A DNA stretch of 64,000 nucleotides from Kuschelorhynchus macadamiae (lineage: Eukaryota; Arthropoda; Insecta; Coleoptera; Curculionidae), in the NCBI GenBank assembly GCA_030620095.1, contig JAUTXW010002103.1:62001-126000 (forward strand). Direction: 5' to 3'. Under the pieces are notes generated by a model, which saw only the letters and a list, made by a program, of their open reading frames with translations, did not search any database and had not been told where the DNA came from. Shown piece after piece: positions 54,819 through 64,000 of the stretch (position 1 is its first letter; every line of letters starts with the position of its first letter). The translations under genes and the position numbers were made by a program.

Positions 54819-55380
54819 TTAAATTAGACTGTGATATATTTGGCTGAGATTGTGAATGTCTTTCCGATCGTTTACTGTATTTTTTTCTTTTTTTATCTCG
54901 ACCATTTCTTTGAATGTCAGTTTATGGTAATGTTCTTTTGATAAGACCGTTGTACCCGAAAAATCAAATTCATGTTCCATATCTCTTTCGTGTTCAAGTA
55001 GTGCTGTGGAAGCATTTTTTGTATATTTATGCCCATTTAGTTTATTTGATAGGTATTGTGTGGTCATGCCTATATATTTTTTGGGGCAGTTTAGGCAGGA
55101 ATGCTGTACACTACGTTTGATTGTTTTTTAATTGGTGTGTGACTTTTTAGTGGTGTATATAAAGATTTAAGGGCATTGTTAGATTTGTGGCATACGGCTA
55201 TATCGTGTTTACCGAGAATGTGTTTAATCTTTTCAGAAAGGCCTTCAGTGTATGGCAAAGATATGTATGTAGTGGTTTTATTGTTGTCACAATTATTTAC
55301 AATATATTTTGTGCCATTGTATAATTTATGGGTTCTTCGCTTTATAATTCGTTCGATGGCTTTTAATGGGAAATGATTTT
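54819..55380 (-). pseudogene. PLE-C GIY-YIG endonuclease remnant
   Basis: Minus strand: NHFPLKAIERIIKRRTHKLY (55375-55310), linker with KIKHILGKHDIAVCHKSNNA, a decayed GIY-YIG start (VVYSIP-, NCPKKYIGMTTQYLSNKLNG) and 55067-54819 with HERDMEHEFDFSGTTVLSKE. Stops interrupt it at about 55095 and elsewhere. Confidence 0.7.
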
Positions 55381-55455
55381 TTAACCCTTTCTATACGACG
55401 AACTAATATAGCCGGCCTACCCGTGTACGACGAAATTTAGAATAAACGTCCCCGT

Positions 55456-55594
55456 GCGGCGCTGGTATGTAGGTACTTTTTTAAAAAACGTTTTTCCGGC
55501 GCTCGTATATAACTTTTTTAAAAAACGTTTTCGTCCGGCACTCGTATTTTGGTACTTTTTTAAAAAACGTTTTCGTCCGGCACTCGTATTTAGC
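55456..55594. repeat. Subterminal tandem repeat of the piggyBac-like element
   Basis: Three copies of ACTTTTTTAAAAAACGTTTT followed by CCGGC(G/A)CTCGTAT, spaced about 40 bp. Related CTCGTA words recur at the right end (57620-57810). Confidence 0.85.
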
Positions 55595-55719
55595 TAAATT
55601 TTAAACATAAAAACACGATGTAATTCTCTTATTTTATTACAGAAAATAAAATACAAAAATATCAAAAGGACACATTTAAAAAAAAAAATAACATACAAAT
55701 GAAACCCTAAAACGGAATT

Positions 55720-57470
55720 TGGAAAAGTTTAGTAATTCTTTTTTGTGTGATATATTTCAAAGCAAGGTGTTACACAAAGGCCAACATTGCATTCGTCACA
55801 TTGATAAGTACTGTCACGTCTGGTCCCTTTTTGGAACAAACAACACATCGTCTGACCACTGCTCGCGATGTGACTGTAGGTTTTGGTATTTTTTTAATAA
55901 AATGCCTTGCTGTAAGCCTCAACGGATGGTCTACAGGCCTATGTTGAGGCAAGCAATTGTCTGGAGTTGCGTATTTTTGAAATATTTGTCTTGCTACTTG
56001 TAGCTGAAAATCAGCCACAGTTAGGTTTTTCTTAGTAACGATTTTGTAAAGGGCATGCGCATTTATTATGCACATATCTTGAAGGTGAAAAAAAAGTTTT
56101 TTATTTGTTTATGCACTTTTTACAGATTAAATTGTACTAATAAGCATGTTTTTGATCTGCTCCTCCCATGTTGAAATTATAATCAATAACGCAATTGGGT
56201 TTCATTAACCTTGCCCGATTTCCTATTGTCTTACCGGTTGATGACATACCATAATCATGAAATGTAGTTATCATGTGAATTTCTTTTTTATCGCACCATT
56301 TTATTACAAGCTCCTTACCGCTACTTCTAAAAGTCATTTCCCCTTTTTTTAAATTTTCCTCAGTGATTGGCATATTTTTCCTATTTTTTTTTATTGTTCC
56401 ACACACGTATGTTTTATTTTCAAGCAAAGTGCGCGCAAGTTTTGGACTGTTGTACCAATTGTCCATGTAAAGCTTATGGTTTTTTTGATAGTAATTTTTC
56501 ATAAGGGTGATTACTACTTGCCCAGATTTACCAATTACTTCGATATCTCTTGGCAATTCATCTACATCTGTATTTGTACCAGTATATATAATGAAATCTA
56601 AACAATATTTGGTTTTACTATCACACAACATAAACAACTTAACGCCAAATCGGTGACGTTTTGACGGTATGTATTACAAAAAACTCAAACGGCCTTTGAA
56701 CAATACCAAACTTTCGTCAATACATAATTTTTCATATGGACAGAAAAAACGTCACTGAATTTATTAAAAAATCAATAACCATCCTTATTTTATTGAGCTT
56801 GTCGTCATGCTTTACTCTTTGTTATCGCAAAAATGAAGAATTTTCAATATAAAAAAAAATCTATCTCTTTTCATTAGGGTACTAAAAATGGGCGTTGATA
56901 AAAGTGGATCAGTAGACCAATATTCATATAATCGTAATTTCTTACATCTAGTCATAAGGAGGGAGACACCAAAAAATGTATATAATTGTTCTACTGTGAC
57001 TTCATAACTTGCAGATTTTTTATTCTTTTTGATAAATTCATTATCATTTTCGATTAGATATGACAATTGCCTGTTTGATTCCAGCACAATATATTCTCTT
57101 GAAAAAAAGGTCTCGAAGAATTCTAATTCAGCGGAAGTTTCTAAAAAAAAACCCGCGCCATATAAAACGGTCAATAGCAAAATAAAATAAAATGCTTACC
57201 CATCAATTCGTTTTTGGTGCAACCAGTTGCACTATCAAATTCAGGCAAAATTGGATTCCAATCTGTATCATGTAACCACTGAAAACATGTTTTATCATTT
57301 TATTGGTTCGTCGGAATCGGATATTTCATCTAGGGTCCTTTTTCATTTAATCATCAATGTTTACCGCCGATATGTCATTATCTTCCTCGTCACTCTCCCC
57401 GCTACTATATTCACGATTTGGTTGATCATCGTTCTCCAAGAACATATTTCTGCCCTGCTCTCTATCTTTT
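55720..57470 (-). pseudogene. piggyBac-like transposase, broken
   Basis: Minus strand. An acidic N-terminus (NREYSSGESDEEDNDI) near 57410-57360. 57180-56812 with a YTFFGVSLLMTRCKKLRLYE-type core. The first catalytic region CIDESLVLFKGRLSF near 56735-56690 is in a shifted frame. 56637-56137 has LDFIIYTG, KLYMDNWYNSPKLARTLLEN (second Asp) and FNMGGADQKHAY (third Asp, where many relatives have GVD). The C-terminal Cys-rich domain (CVVCSKKG, then YQCDECNVGLCVTPCF) is split by a shift near 55840. The DDD triad is present but at least three frame breaks disable it. Confidence 0.85.
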
Positions 57471-57835
57471 AGATGTGTAATGCCCAGCCCTTTTTATGTT
57501 TTTATCTATATTACTGGCCATTTCAATAATAATAAACACTTTTTATATACCAATCTACGACTCGTACCAGAGAATAAACAAAGAAATAACGGTCTTTAAC
57601 GCCACGTGTATTCGTACGGCGCTCGTAACAAATTGTTCTCGCAAAGCAGCCGCATGTACTAAAAGCGAACGTTTGCGCTTAGGAACTCACCCGACGAAAA
57701 TAGAACCGAAGGCCATTCTTATATACGAACGTATACGTACGATGCTCGTAGTTTAAGGGAACAGAAATTTCTATAATACGGCGCTCGTATTCGATTTTAA
57801 ATGTATACATACGGCGCTAGTAGTGAAAGGGTTAA

Positions 57836-59300
57836 GAGAGTGTTTTTAACTTTATTTAGAATGTCAACTCGATATATAGGTGATGTTAGGGTTAGTGTAC
57901 GATCAACTAATCCTATCATCACGGAGTTTTTTGACATTTTGGGTGACTCGAATTATAATTAAGGTAATTTTGAGGACCAGGTTTTTTTGGTGTACCACAT
58001 AGTTTTAATGCCATATTTTTGTGGTCTCTTATTAATGTTAAATCAAAAAGTTTATAGCGCCATCATTTTCTATTTAGAAGTAAACTGCAATTTTGGATGA
58101 AAATTGTTAAAGAGGGAGATAATTTCCGTTGTTTTATTTTTTAAATGCTAATAAACAATCATCCACATACCTTTTAAAAAATAATATTGGTACATTGGCT
58201 TTAAAAAACACTGTTTCTTCTAGATATTCCACACTATTTGGTCTGAGGAAGAGATGGGTGAACCCATCGCACATCCGTCAAGTTGTTGGTAGTAATTATC
58301 TTTGTATAAAATATTATGTTTGAAAGAATAGATTGTATAATTCTATGAATTTTGTGCAAGTGAGTGTTGTGTGATTCTTAATTTAAATTTCATTTTTCTT
58401 TAATGATTTGTTTTAAAATATTCGGAATGTATGTATATAAGGATATTACGTCTAGAGAGATGAGTTGGAAATTATTTGGTATTTAAAAAATTATATAAAC
58501 ATTTTTAAATTCAAACAAATCTCTAATGTAATAATCATTTCTGCCTGTAATTTTTGATAAGCAATTTGATAAAAAGCTTGAAATTTTCAGAATGGTGACT
58601 GAATATAGGAAAAAAGTCTCATAGGAATGCGGATTTGTAGTTTAAAGATTTTAAAGCAATTTTTGTGGAACAGAATTATGCTTTTTAATGATTTGGCTTC
58701 TTTTTCGGATATGTGATTACGTTTTAACAGTGTTTCTATGAACGAGTTATTTTTGTCTTAAGACGGAATCAAAACCTACCATTTTTTTATATATGTTTTT
58801 GTCACAAGAAGGCATTAATTTTGTTGGTGTAATCAATGGTATTCATTATTACAGTCTTGTTACTTTTGTCAGCTTTAAGACTGTTTTTATTTACAAATTT
58901 TTTTGCTAAATTTGATACTTTTTTTGAGTTTTGTTTAATGTACAAAAAGTATTTTTTTTGTGTCTTATTTTACAATTTTATTTTAAGTTTTAATAAACGG
59001 AAATTATGTTTTTTGTTCGCAATGGTTTATATTTTAGTGATAGGTGTACATATTTTACTTGTTTTGTTTACTTTTTATAGAGAAAATTTTTTAGTGAGTT
59101 TTGCAATTTTTTTATTTTTAATGGTTTAGTGCAGTTATTAAATTTATTATTATTTTTTTGCGATGACCTCCATTGAAAAAGTTTCTGCTTTTTGTTGTTC
59201 AAGGTTTAGGAATGTACCACAGTTTTGTGTGACGTGAATATATTTTAATTTATTTTTATCATTTTTTAAACTTTTAAAGGTTATTAATTTCATGTTTTAG
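57836..59300 (-). pseudogene. PLE-C reverse transcriptase remnant
   Basis: Minus strand, read from about 59300 down. Largely decayed until FLRRPNSVEYLEETVFFKAN near 58230-58180 and a catalytic RYVDD-type string near 58170-58150. Then LFNNFHPKLQFTS near 58105-58070 and the thumb region to the TTAA junction (VDILNKVKNTL near 57870). No continuous frame. Confidence 0.65.
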
Positions 59301-59522
59301 TATATTAATGACATCGAGCCGCTCAAGGTGTGTAGTATGTAAATTTAAAAATTTTGGAAAAATATCTGTACTTTTGCATCTCATTAAAAATATTCGTCTA
59401 TTTTTTGATTAGCAATCTTCTTGTAGGTTCTTGACAGACAGACAGGTTGTTGTTTCTGAACCATAGGAATTTGTTATTTTTTCAAAAAACTTCATTTTGT
59501 GTTGCTGCAACTTTCACCCTTA

Positions 59523-59525
<3 letters not shown>

Positions 59526-59582
<57 letters not shown>

Positions 59583-60100
59583 TATATTTCTCTTTTTGAA
59601 CCTTACAATTTATAAATATCAAGTACTTTCTTGGGATTAGTCTAATTTAATTCAATTGTTGTACATACTGTATACTGTCAGACTCACACAAATACTTTTA
59701 AAACAACCCGTATCCAGCAATGGTGTCTACAATGTAAATATAATCAAAAAAATTAAATGACATATATAAAAAAAAAACAATAAAATTTCTTAACCAGTGT
59801 ATCACTTACCTCCACACCGCGAAGCAAGGCAAAATAACATCTTTCTCAAGTACTGTACTATTTTAACTAAATGTTTTAATAATTTTAATGCGTGCCGTTA
59901 TGCCTAATTGTTTTTATTTTTTATCTTGCATATATACACTTTCTGTATTTAATTTTTAGATGTGCAGAAATAAATATTTTGAAAAAGCCTGAAATGGACA
60001 AGCGAAACGTCAATTAAAATTTTTTTGTTTCAATCCACGAACCTAATCCCAAGAAAGTACTTGATATTTATAAATTGTAAGGTTCAAGAAGAGAAATAAA

Positions 60101-60157
<57 letters not shown>
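59526..60157. repeat. Fold-back block bounded by (TA)n tracts
   Basis: TA tracts at 59526-59579 and 60106-60157. Directly inside them, TTGAACCTTACAATTTATAA ... TACTTTCTTGGGATTA (59598-59638) and its mirror TAATCCCAAGAAAGTACTTG ... TGTAAGGTTCAA (60049-60092). The middle is the inverted PLE-C end. Confidence 0.9.
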
Positions 60158-60160
<3 letters not shown>

Positions 60161-60548
60161 CTTGCTTGCTTTTATATGTATTATTAAAATTGATTTATTC
60201 TGTAGAGTAGTGATTAGCTATAAATAAAAAAGTAAGGGAAAATAAATATTGTATTTAATAAATACAGAATCTGTTTTATATATTATACGTTAGCTGCTAA
60301 ATAATCATTTTTTTAATTTTTTTTAGATTGGTTTCAATTTTAGATACATTTAAAAAGGTACACTTATTGCTAGAAATTGCTATTTTTCGCATCCTAATTA
60401 GTGCTTCGCATCGTTTACTAATTTAATCACTAATTAACTATTACGACCTAAAACTGAATTTATTTGATGCACAAATCTTCAATTTAGTTATGAACTTTCT
60501 TGTAATGATCATGTGCTATGTATTTAAATAATAAATAGGATATTAAGC

Positions 60549-60806
60549 TACGTTGCCTCCTTGGGCGTCCGACCAAGCAAAGCAAACCCCTACGTTCGTC
60601 ATTCATATACTTTCCGTCCACACAGCGAACGATATGTTCCTCGTCGTACGGCTGTATTTCGCCAAGTGAGTACGCGGCAAAAGAACAAAGAAGCGAACGA
60701 GCGTGTCCGCAAGCTAACTCATATGTTCGTTATCCACGACCACACTAGGCGAACGCATACGGTTTTCACCGTGCGGCCGTATGCGTTCGCTAAGTGAGTA
60801 CGCACC
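60549..60806. repeat. GC-rich island with nested inverted repeats
   Basis: Perfect 14-bp arms GCGAACGCATACGG (60749-60762) and CCGTATGCGTTCGC (60777-60790) with a 14-nt loop; arms extend imperfectly outward. The phrase TTCGCYAAGTGAGTACGC occurs at about 60658 and 60786. CG-rich words are dense here against a very AT-rich background. No gene; probably the palindromic body of an unclassified MITE. Confidence 0.65.
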
Positions 60807-60937
60807 TTTACGTTAATTTATCATTGCCCGGCGGCCCAGCACGCGCCTGGATCCATCTTCATGTTCGTATTTTAGAGGGAGAAGCTTTGCTGTAGAACGA
60901 TCACAAATGAATTACATTACATGTACACACTGTCCCA

Positions 60938-63207
60938 GATTGCTTGTTATCACAGGGTTTTTCGGAAACCAGCAGAGATATAACTTTGCGGTTTTCGCGG
61001 CCCTGTGTCACTTTTTCGAGAAACTTTGAATGCCGCAAACAGAATTGTGCCACATCGTTTCGTTCCCGAGATACAGGGTGAAATAGAGATTTTGCGCTTT
61101 TGGGGGTGGTATCATATTTCGGACAGCCTATCAGATAGAGAAAAGGTAAAAACTGCTATGGATAGATATTTTTACGTAGAATCCAGTGTTGTAGTCGCAC
61201 AAATTTTTAGACAATCCGTTTTTGAGATATAGCCCAAACTTAGTATTTTTTAAATGGGACACCCTGTATTTTTTTTATTCCAAAAAATTCGCCTTTTTTG
61301 TCTCTTTAAAATGATGTATCACACTATGCACTTTTGACGTAAACTAAACTTTATAAACGCTATATTAAAAGAAAAACGTAAGTTGGCCATGGAAATATGG
61401 GTAGATATTAAAAGTGTCCAGAAGCAAAATTAAACAACATAAAAAATTAGTAACCATTTTTTTACTATGAAATAAATAAACTTAATAATCTTGATAAACT
61501 TAATCACAATACTAAACAAATTCTACATAACTAGAAAAACTGTTCAAAATGGCCGCCCCCCTCACGAACACATAATTGGCACACAGTGCGAATTCTTCTT
61601 AGAGCATTCATCATTATTATAAGTCTATCTTCCAATGATCTAAATGCCTGAATGGTTGCATTTTGCAGCTGCTCCATCGTATTGACTGGATTCAGGTAAA
61701 TTTTGTTTTTTAGGTAAGAACAAACGAAAAAATCTAATATTGAGAGGTCTGGCGACCTAGCAGGCCACCTTACTGGTCCATTTGTACCAATCCAGCGATC
61801 GTGAAAATTTTCAAATAGAAATGGCCTTATAATTTGCGCATTGTGGGCAGGAGCACCATCCTGCTGAAAGTAAATATTGTGCAGATTTGCTAGCGGCAAG
61901 TTATCCAATAAATCAGGTAGTATTTGATTTAAAATTGCTAGATATCTATCTGCTGTTAAATTATTAATGTAAATATGGAATGTAATCTTTGTTCCCAATA
62001 TAAAGCAAGCGACGCTAAACCCAAACCTTCCTTGCTGCTGACGTTCTCTTGTTAAAAATTGGTTTTCCGTATACCAGTGTCTATTATTATGCCTGTTAAA
62101 AATACCACTACAACTTATATAGGCTTCGTCGGACCATATAACCTTGCTACCGAAGTCAGGGTCATTTTGGGTTTTTTGAAGATACCAGTTACAAAAATTT
62201 AGACGCCTTTCTGCATCTCCAGGATGCAATTGTTGTACTACATTTACTTTATAAGGCTTATATTTATGTTTTCTTAATATCCTTTGCGTTTGTGATTTTG
62301 ACACCCCCACTGTTTCCTGAATATGCCTACATGAATTCGCGTGATTGGCCTGAATACTTTCTAATACAACAATCTCATTGTTCTCGTGATTTCGTTTATT
62401 ATATGTTTTAGTCCTGTGCTTTGAAAATGATCCATCATTAATTAAATTTAATTTAATTCGGCGAAAAATTGCCTTGTGTGGTGAGGTGGCTGATATAAAA
62501 AAAGGCCAAAGTAGAATTGAAAAAAAATTTTCAAAGGAGGTTCATAATAATTTAAGCGCTTGGTGCTTACCTGTTAAAATATAAATCAGATGCTTGATCA
62601 CTGTTTTCATGACATTCAATAAAACAAACCATCATATCATACTTATGAACTATTTTCAAAATTATTCATTTCTTCTTAATATCTATTAATTTACCTGTTA
62701 GAATTATTGGTAACTCGTATGATAAGAGGGTAAACACGGCAATATTTGATATATTTAAGAAACAAATAGTTTTGATTTTTGTTTCCATGCCATATTTCCA
62801 TGGCCAACTTCGTTTTCTTTTAATATTGCGTTTATAAGGCTTAGTTTACGTCAAAAGTGTATAGTGTGATACATCATTTTAAAGAGAAAAAAAGGCAAAT
62901 TTTTTGGAACCAAAAAATACAGGGTGTCCCATTTAAAAAATACTAAGTTTGGGCTATATCTCAAAAACGGTAAAATATCTATCCATAGCAGTTTTTACCT
63001 TTTCTTTATCTGACAGGGTGTTCGAAATATGATACCACCCCCAAAAGCGCAAAATTTCTATTTCACTCTGTATCTCGGGAACGAAACAATCTGGCACAAT
63101 TCCGTTTGCGGCATTCAAAGTTTCTCGAAAAATTGACATAAAGTCGCGAAAACCGCAAAGTTCTATCTCTGCTGGTTACCGAGAAACCCTGTGATTACAA
63201 GCAATCA
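60938..63207 (-). mobile_element. DD41D mariner-relative element
   Basis: Inverted ends of about 470 bp: GATTGCTTGTTATCACAGGG at the left, mirrored by CCCTGTGATTACAAGCAATC at the right. Each end carries an inward GGGACACCCTGTAT motif (61257 and mirror 62920). Contains one transposase with at least two early shifts. The exact target duplication is unclear. Confidence 0.85.
61531..62680 (-). pseudogene. DD41D transposase, near-complete
   Basis: Exon 1 lies about 62680-62573 (MNNFENSS, a shift, then KYDMMVCFIECHENSDQASD) with donor GTAAGC. Exon 2 from about 62510 reads AIFRRIKLNLINDGSFSKHR, HANSCRHIQETVGVSKSQTQ and an HTH linker, then openly to 61531: KVIWSDEAYISCSGIFNRHN (first Asp), YFQQDGAPAHNAQ (second Asp) and SPDLSILDFFVCSYLKNKIY (third Asp, 41 residues later; VCSY where relatives have LWGY). 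The C-terminus is REGGGHFEQFF. Only the exon 1 frame and the splice phase look damaged. Confidence 0.85.
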
Positions 63208-63293
63208 AAACGTCATTGGTTCAGCGTATAAAACACAAGCAAACGAAAATACATCGTTTTTGAGACCTATTGATGCCTATACCATGTACTTAC

Positions 63294-63849
63294 TTTTTAA
63301 CCTTGGAAAATTGATCCTTCCATTATCACATTTCCCCAAAAACTGGGGAATCAAATCTACATGACTCGCATTGCCATGAACATAAGGGTCAAAAGAGTAG
63401 AAATCTAGATTTTCATTTAAAAAATAGATGAATTTGATCTGCAAATGACTGACTTGTCGAAGATATGTTATATCAATTTTATCCACCAGAAATAGCAATG
63501 ACGTTCCTCTACACTTGTTTAGATGCATTTCCTCCATATATTGATAAATATTCTTTTTCGAAGACTGTATATCAAATAAAATAATACTTGAGCAGTAATT
63601 TACATAGGTCATTCGTTCCTGCAAATTAAAGTTTAAGTTAATTCTGCAGATTTTTTCGTGCTTTAGATCAAAGTTTGTGATTATATCACAATATTCGTAT
63701 TTGCCAGTTTGAAAACAAAAATGTTTTACGATTTGCCCCACACATTTATCTAATTCAAAATCTTTGTTTGATAAAATCGCTGAACGCTTTGAACTAATGT
63801 TTCTTATCGATAAAATCACCAGAAGAAATAGAGTCATCAAGGACGACAT
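63294..63849 (-). CDS. Divergent ionotropic receptor IR-B, exon 1
   Basis: First coding exon of IR-B, 556 bp like its IR-A counterpart. ATG 63849 opens a signal peptide (MSSLMTLFLLVILSIRNISS). The N-terminal domain follows with FELDKCVGQIVKHFCFQTGK, NYCSSIILFDI and FLGKCDNGRINFPRLK. The donor GTAAGT begins at 63293; the leftover A pairs with CT of exon 2 at 42749 to give a Thr codon, as in IR-A. The intron is 20,544 bp and contains at least nine element insertions. No frame damage seen. Confidence 0.88.
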
Positions 63850-64000
63850 TTATAATGGTATGAAAGGTGATTCAAAGTACCTCTGTACGATTTAAAATAA
63901 CGATACTGCGCGATAAACTGAACATTTAGTGAAGATATCTTTAAAATTGTTAAATTAATTATTAATCTGATCTGGTTGTCCAGGATTGGGTATACCAGGG
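63850..64000 (-). promoter_or_regulatory. Upstream region of IR-B, conserved with IR-A
   Basis: CTGTACGATT (63883-63892) and TTAATCTGATCT (63962-63973), plus a shared GGATTGGGTATACCAGG-like phrase, lie at distances from the ATG similar to those in IR-A. The window ends here, so more upstream sequence may be conserved. Confidence 0.5.

Larger units (their letters stand above)
55385..57831 (-). mobile_element. piggyBac-like element, 2447 bp
   Basis: Flanked by TTAA at 55381-55384 and 57832-57835, with ends CCCTTTC and GAAAGGG. Both subterminal regions contain repeats of (C)GGCGCTCGTA/CGGCACTCGTA. Removing it with one TTAA rejoins the PLE-C reading ..NTLLKNHFPLK.. . Confidence 0.92.
54455..60000 (-). 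mobile_element. PLE-C: Penelope-like element split by a piggyBac-like element
   Basis: Minus-strand PLE with RT remains (57836-59300) and GIY-YIG remains (54819-55380); the reading is continuous if 55385-57831 is removed. The 3' portion 54455-54830 recurs inverted at 59640-59995, so the element is flanked by inverted copies of its own end, as in PLE-B. The right copy carries a GCGAAACGTC motif near 60003. Confidence 0.78.

Noticed and set aside
55719..56003. Plus-strand frames with Cys pairs
   Set aside because: Antisense to the Cys-rich C-terminus of the piggyBac-like transposase.
58836..59129. 97-codon hydrophobic plus-strand frame
   Set aside because: Lies antisense within the decayed PLE-C RT and is explained by T-rich composition.
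60561..60797. 78-codon plus-strand frame rich in Arg, His and Thr
   Set aside because: It is a translation of the palindromic CG-rich island. Repeated words in the DNA explain the composition.

Overview
This is an intron-rich, AT-rich, transposon-saturated animal nuclear sequence. The families present (insect-type ionotropic receptors, DD40D/DD41D mariner relatives with a DUF4817-like N-terminus, hAT, piggyBac, Penelope-like elements, Jockey-like LINEs) point to an arthropod, most likely an insect and plausibly a beetle. There are no bacterial or viral genes. The species cannot be told from sequence alone.

The host content is small: two tandem paralogous genes for divergent ionotropic receptors (IRs), both on the minus strand. 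IR-B runs from exon 1 (63294-63849) to exon 2 (41545-42749). IR-A runs from exon 1 (31588-32143) to exon 2 (12964-14168). In both genes exon 1 is 556 bp, exon 2 is 1205 bp, the intron is phase 1 and the joined protein is 586 aa, so this is a duplicated gene pair. Exon 1 carries a signal peptide and the N-terminal domain. Exon 2 carries the split ligand-binding domain and the membrane segments. The first ~130 bp upstream of the two start codons share blocks. Introns of 17.4 kb and 20.5 kb are filled with mobile elements.

Layout: 1.3-4 kb, tandem Penelope-like fragments (PLE-A) with TATA-bearing terminal units; 4-5.4 kb, mariner relics; 5.55-9.85 kb, a hAT element that looks intact, with 8-bp target duplication, inside a mariner exon; 10.2-12.8 kb, a mariner relative with ~0.8-kb inverted ends; 13-14.2 kb, IR-A exon 2; 14.8-17 kb, an apparently intact DD82E (Sailor-like) element; 17.1-17.8 kb, a MITE with an identifiable empty site; 18.9-24.6 kb, a mariner relative split by a LINE; 24.7-27.2 kb, another; 27.2-31.5 kb, MITE, (TA)n palindrome and decayed relics; 31.6-32.1 kb, IR-A exon 1; 32.5-37.1 kb, a LINE split by an inverted dimer of PLE-B carrying hammerhead-ribozyme-like motifs; 37.5-41.1 kb, mariner relics; 41.5-42.7 kb, IR-B exon 2; 43.1-44.9 kb, a TIR-bounded element carrying a broken orphan ORF; 45.7-50.4 kb, mariner, pogo-like and Tc1-like relics; 51.6-54.4 kb, a three-level nest (MITE in DD40D element in PLE-A end); 54.5-60.2 kb, PLE-C split by a piggyBac-like element; 60.5-63.2 kb, a GC-rich palindromic island and a last DD41D element; 63.3-64 kb, IR-B exon 1 and its upstream region.

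The most unusual observations are the mariner relatives with an inward-facing N-terminal exon at both ends, the TIR element with the orphan ORF, and the paired hammerhead-like motifs at the outer ends of the inverted PLE-B dimer.
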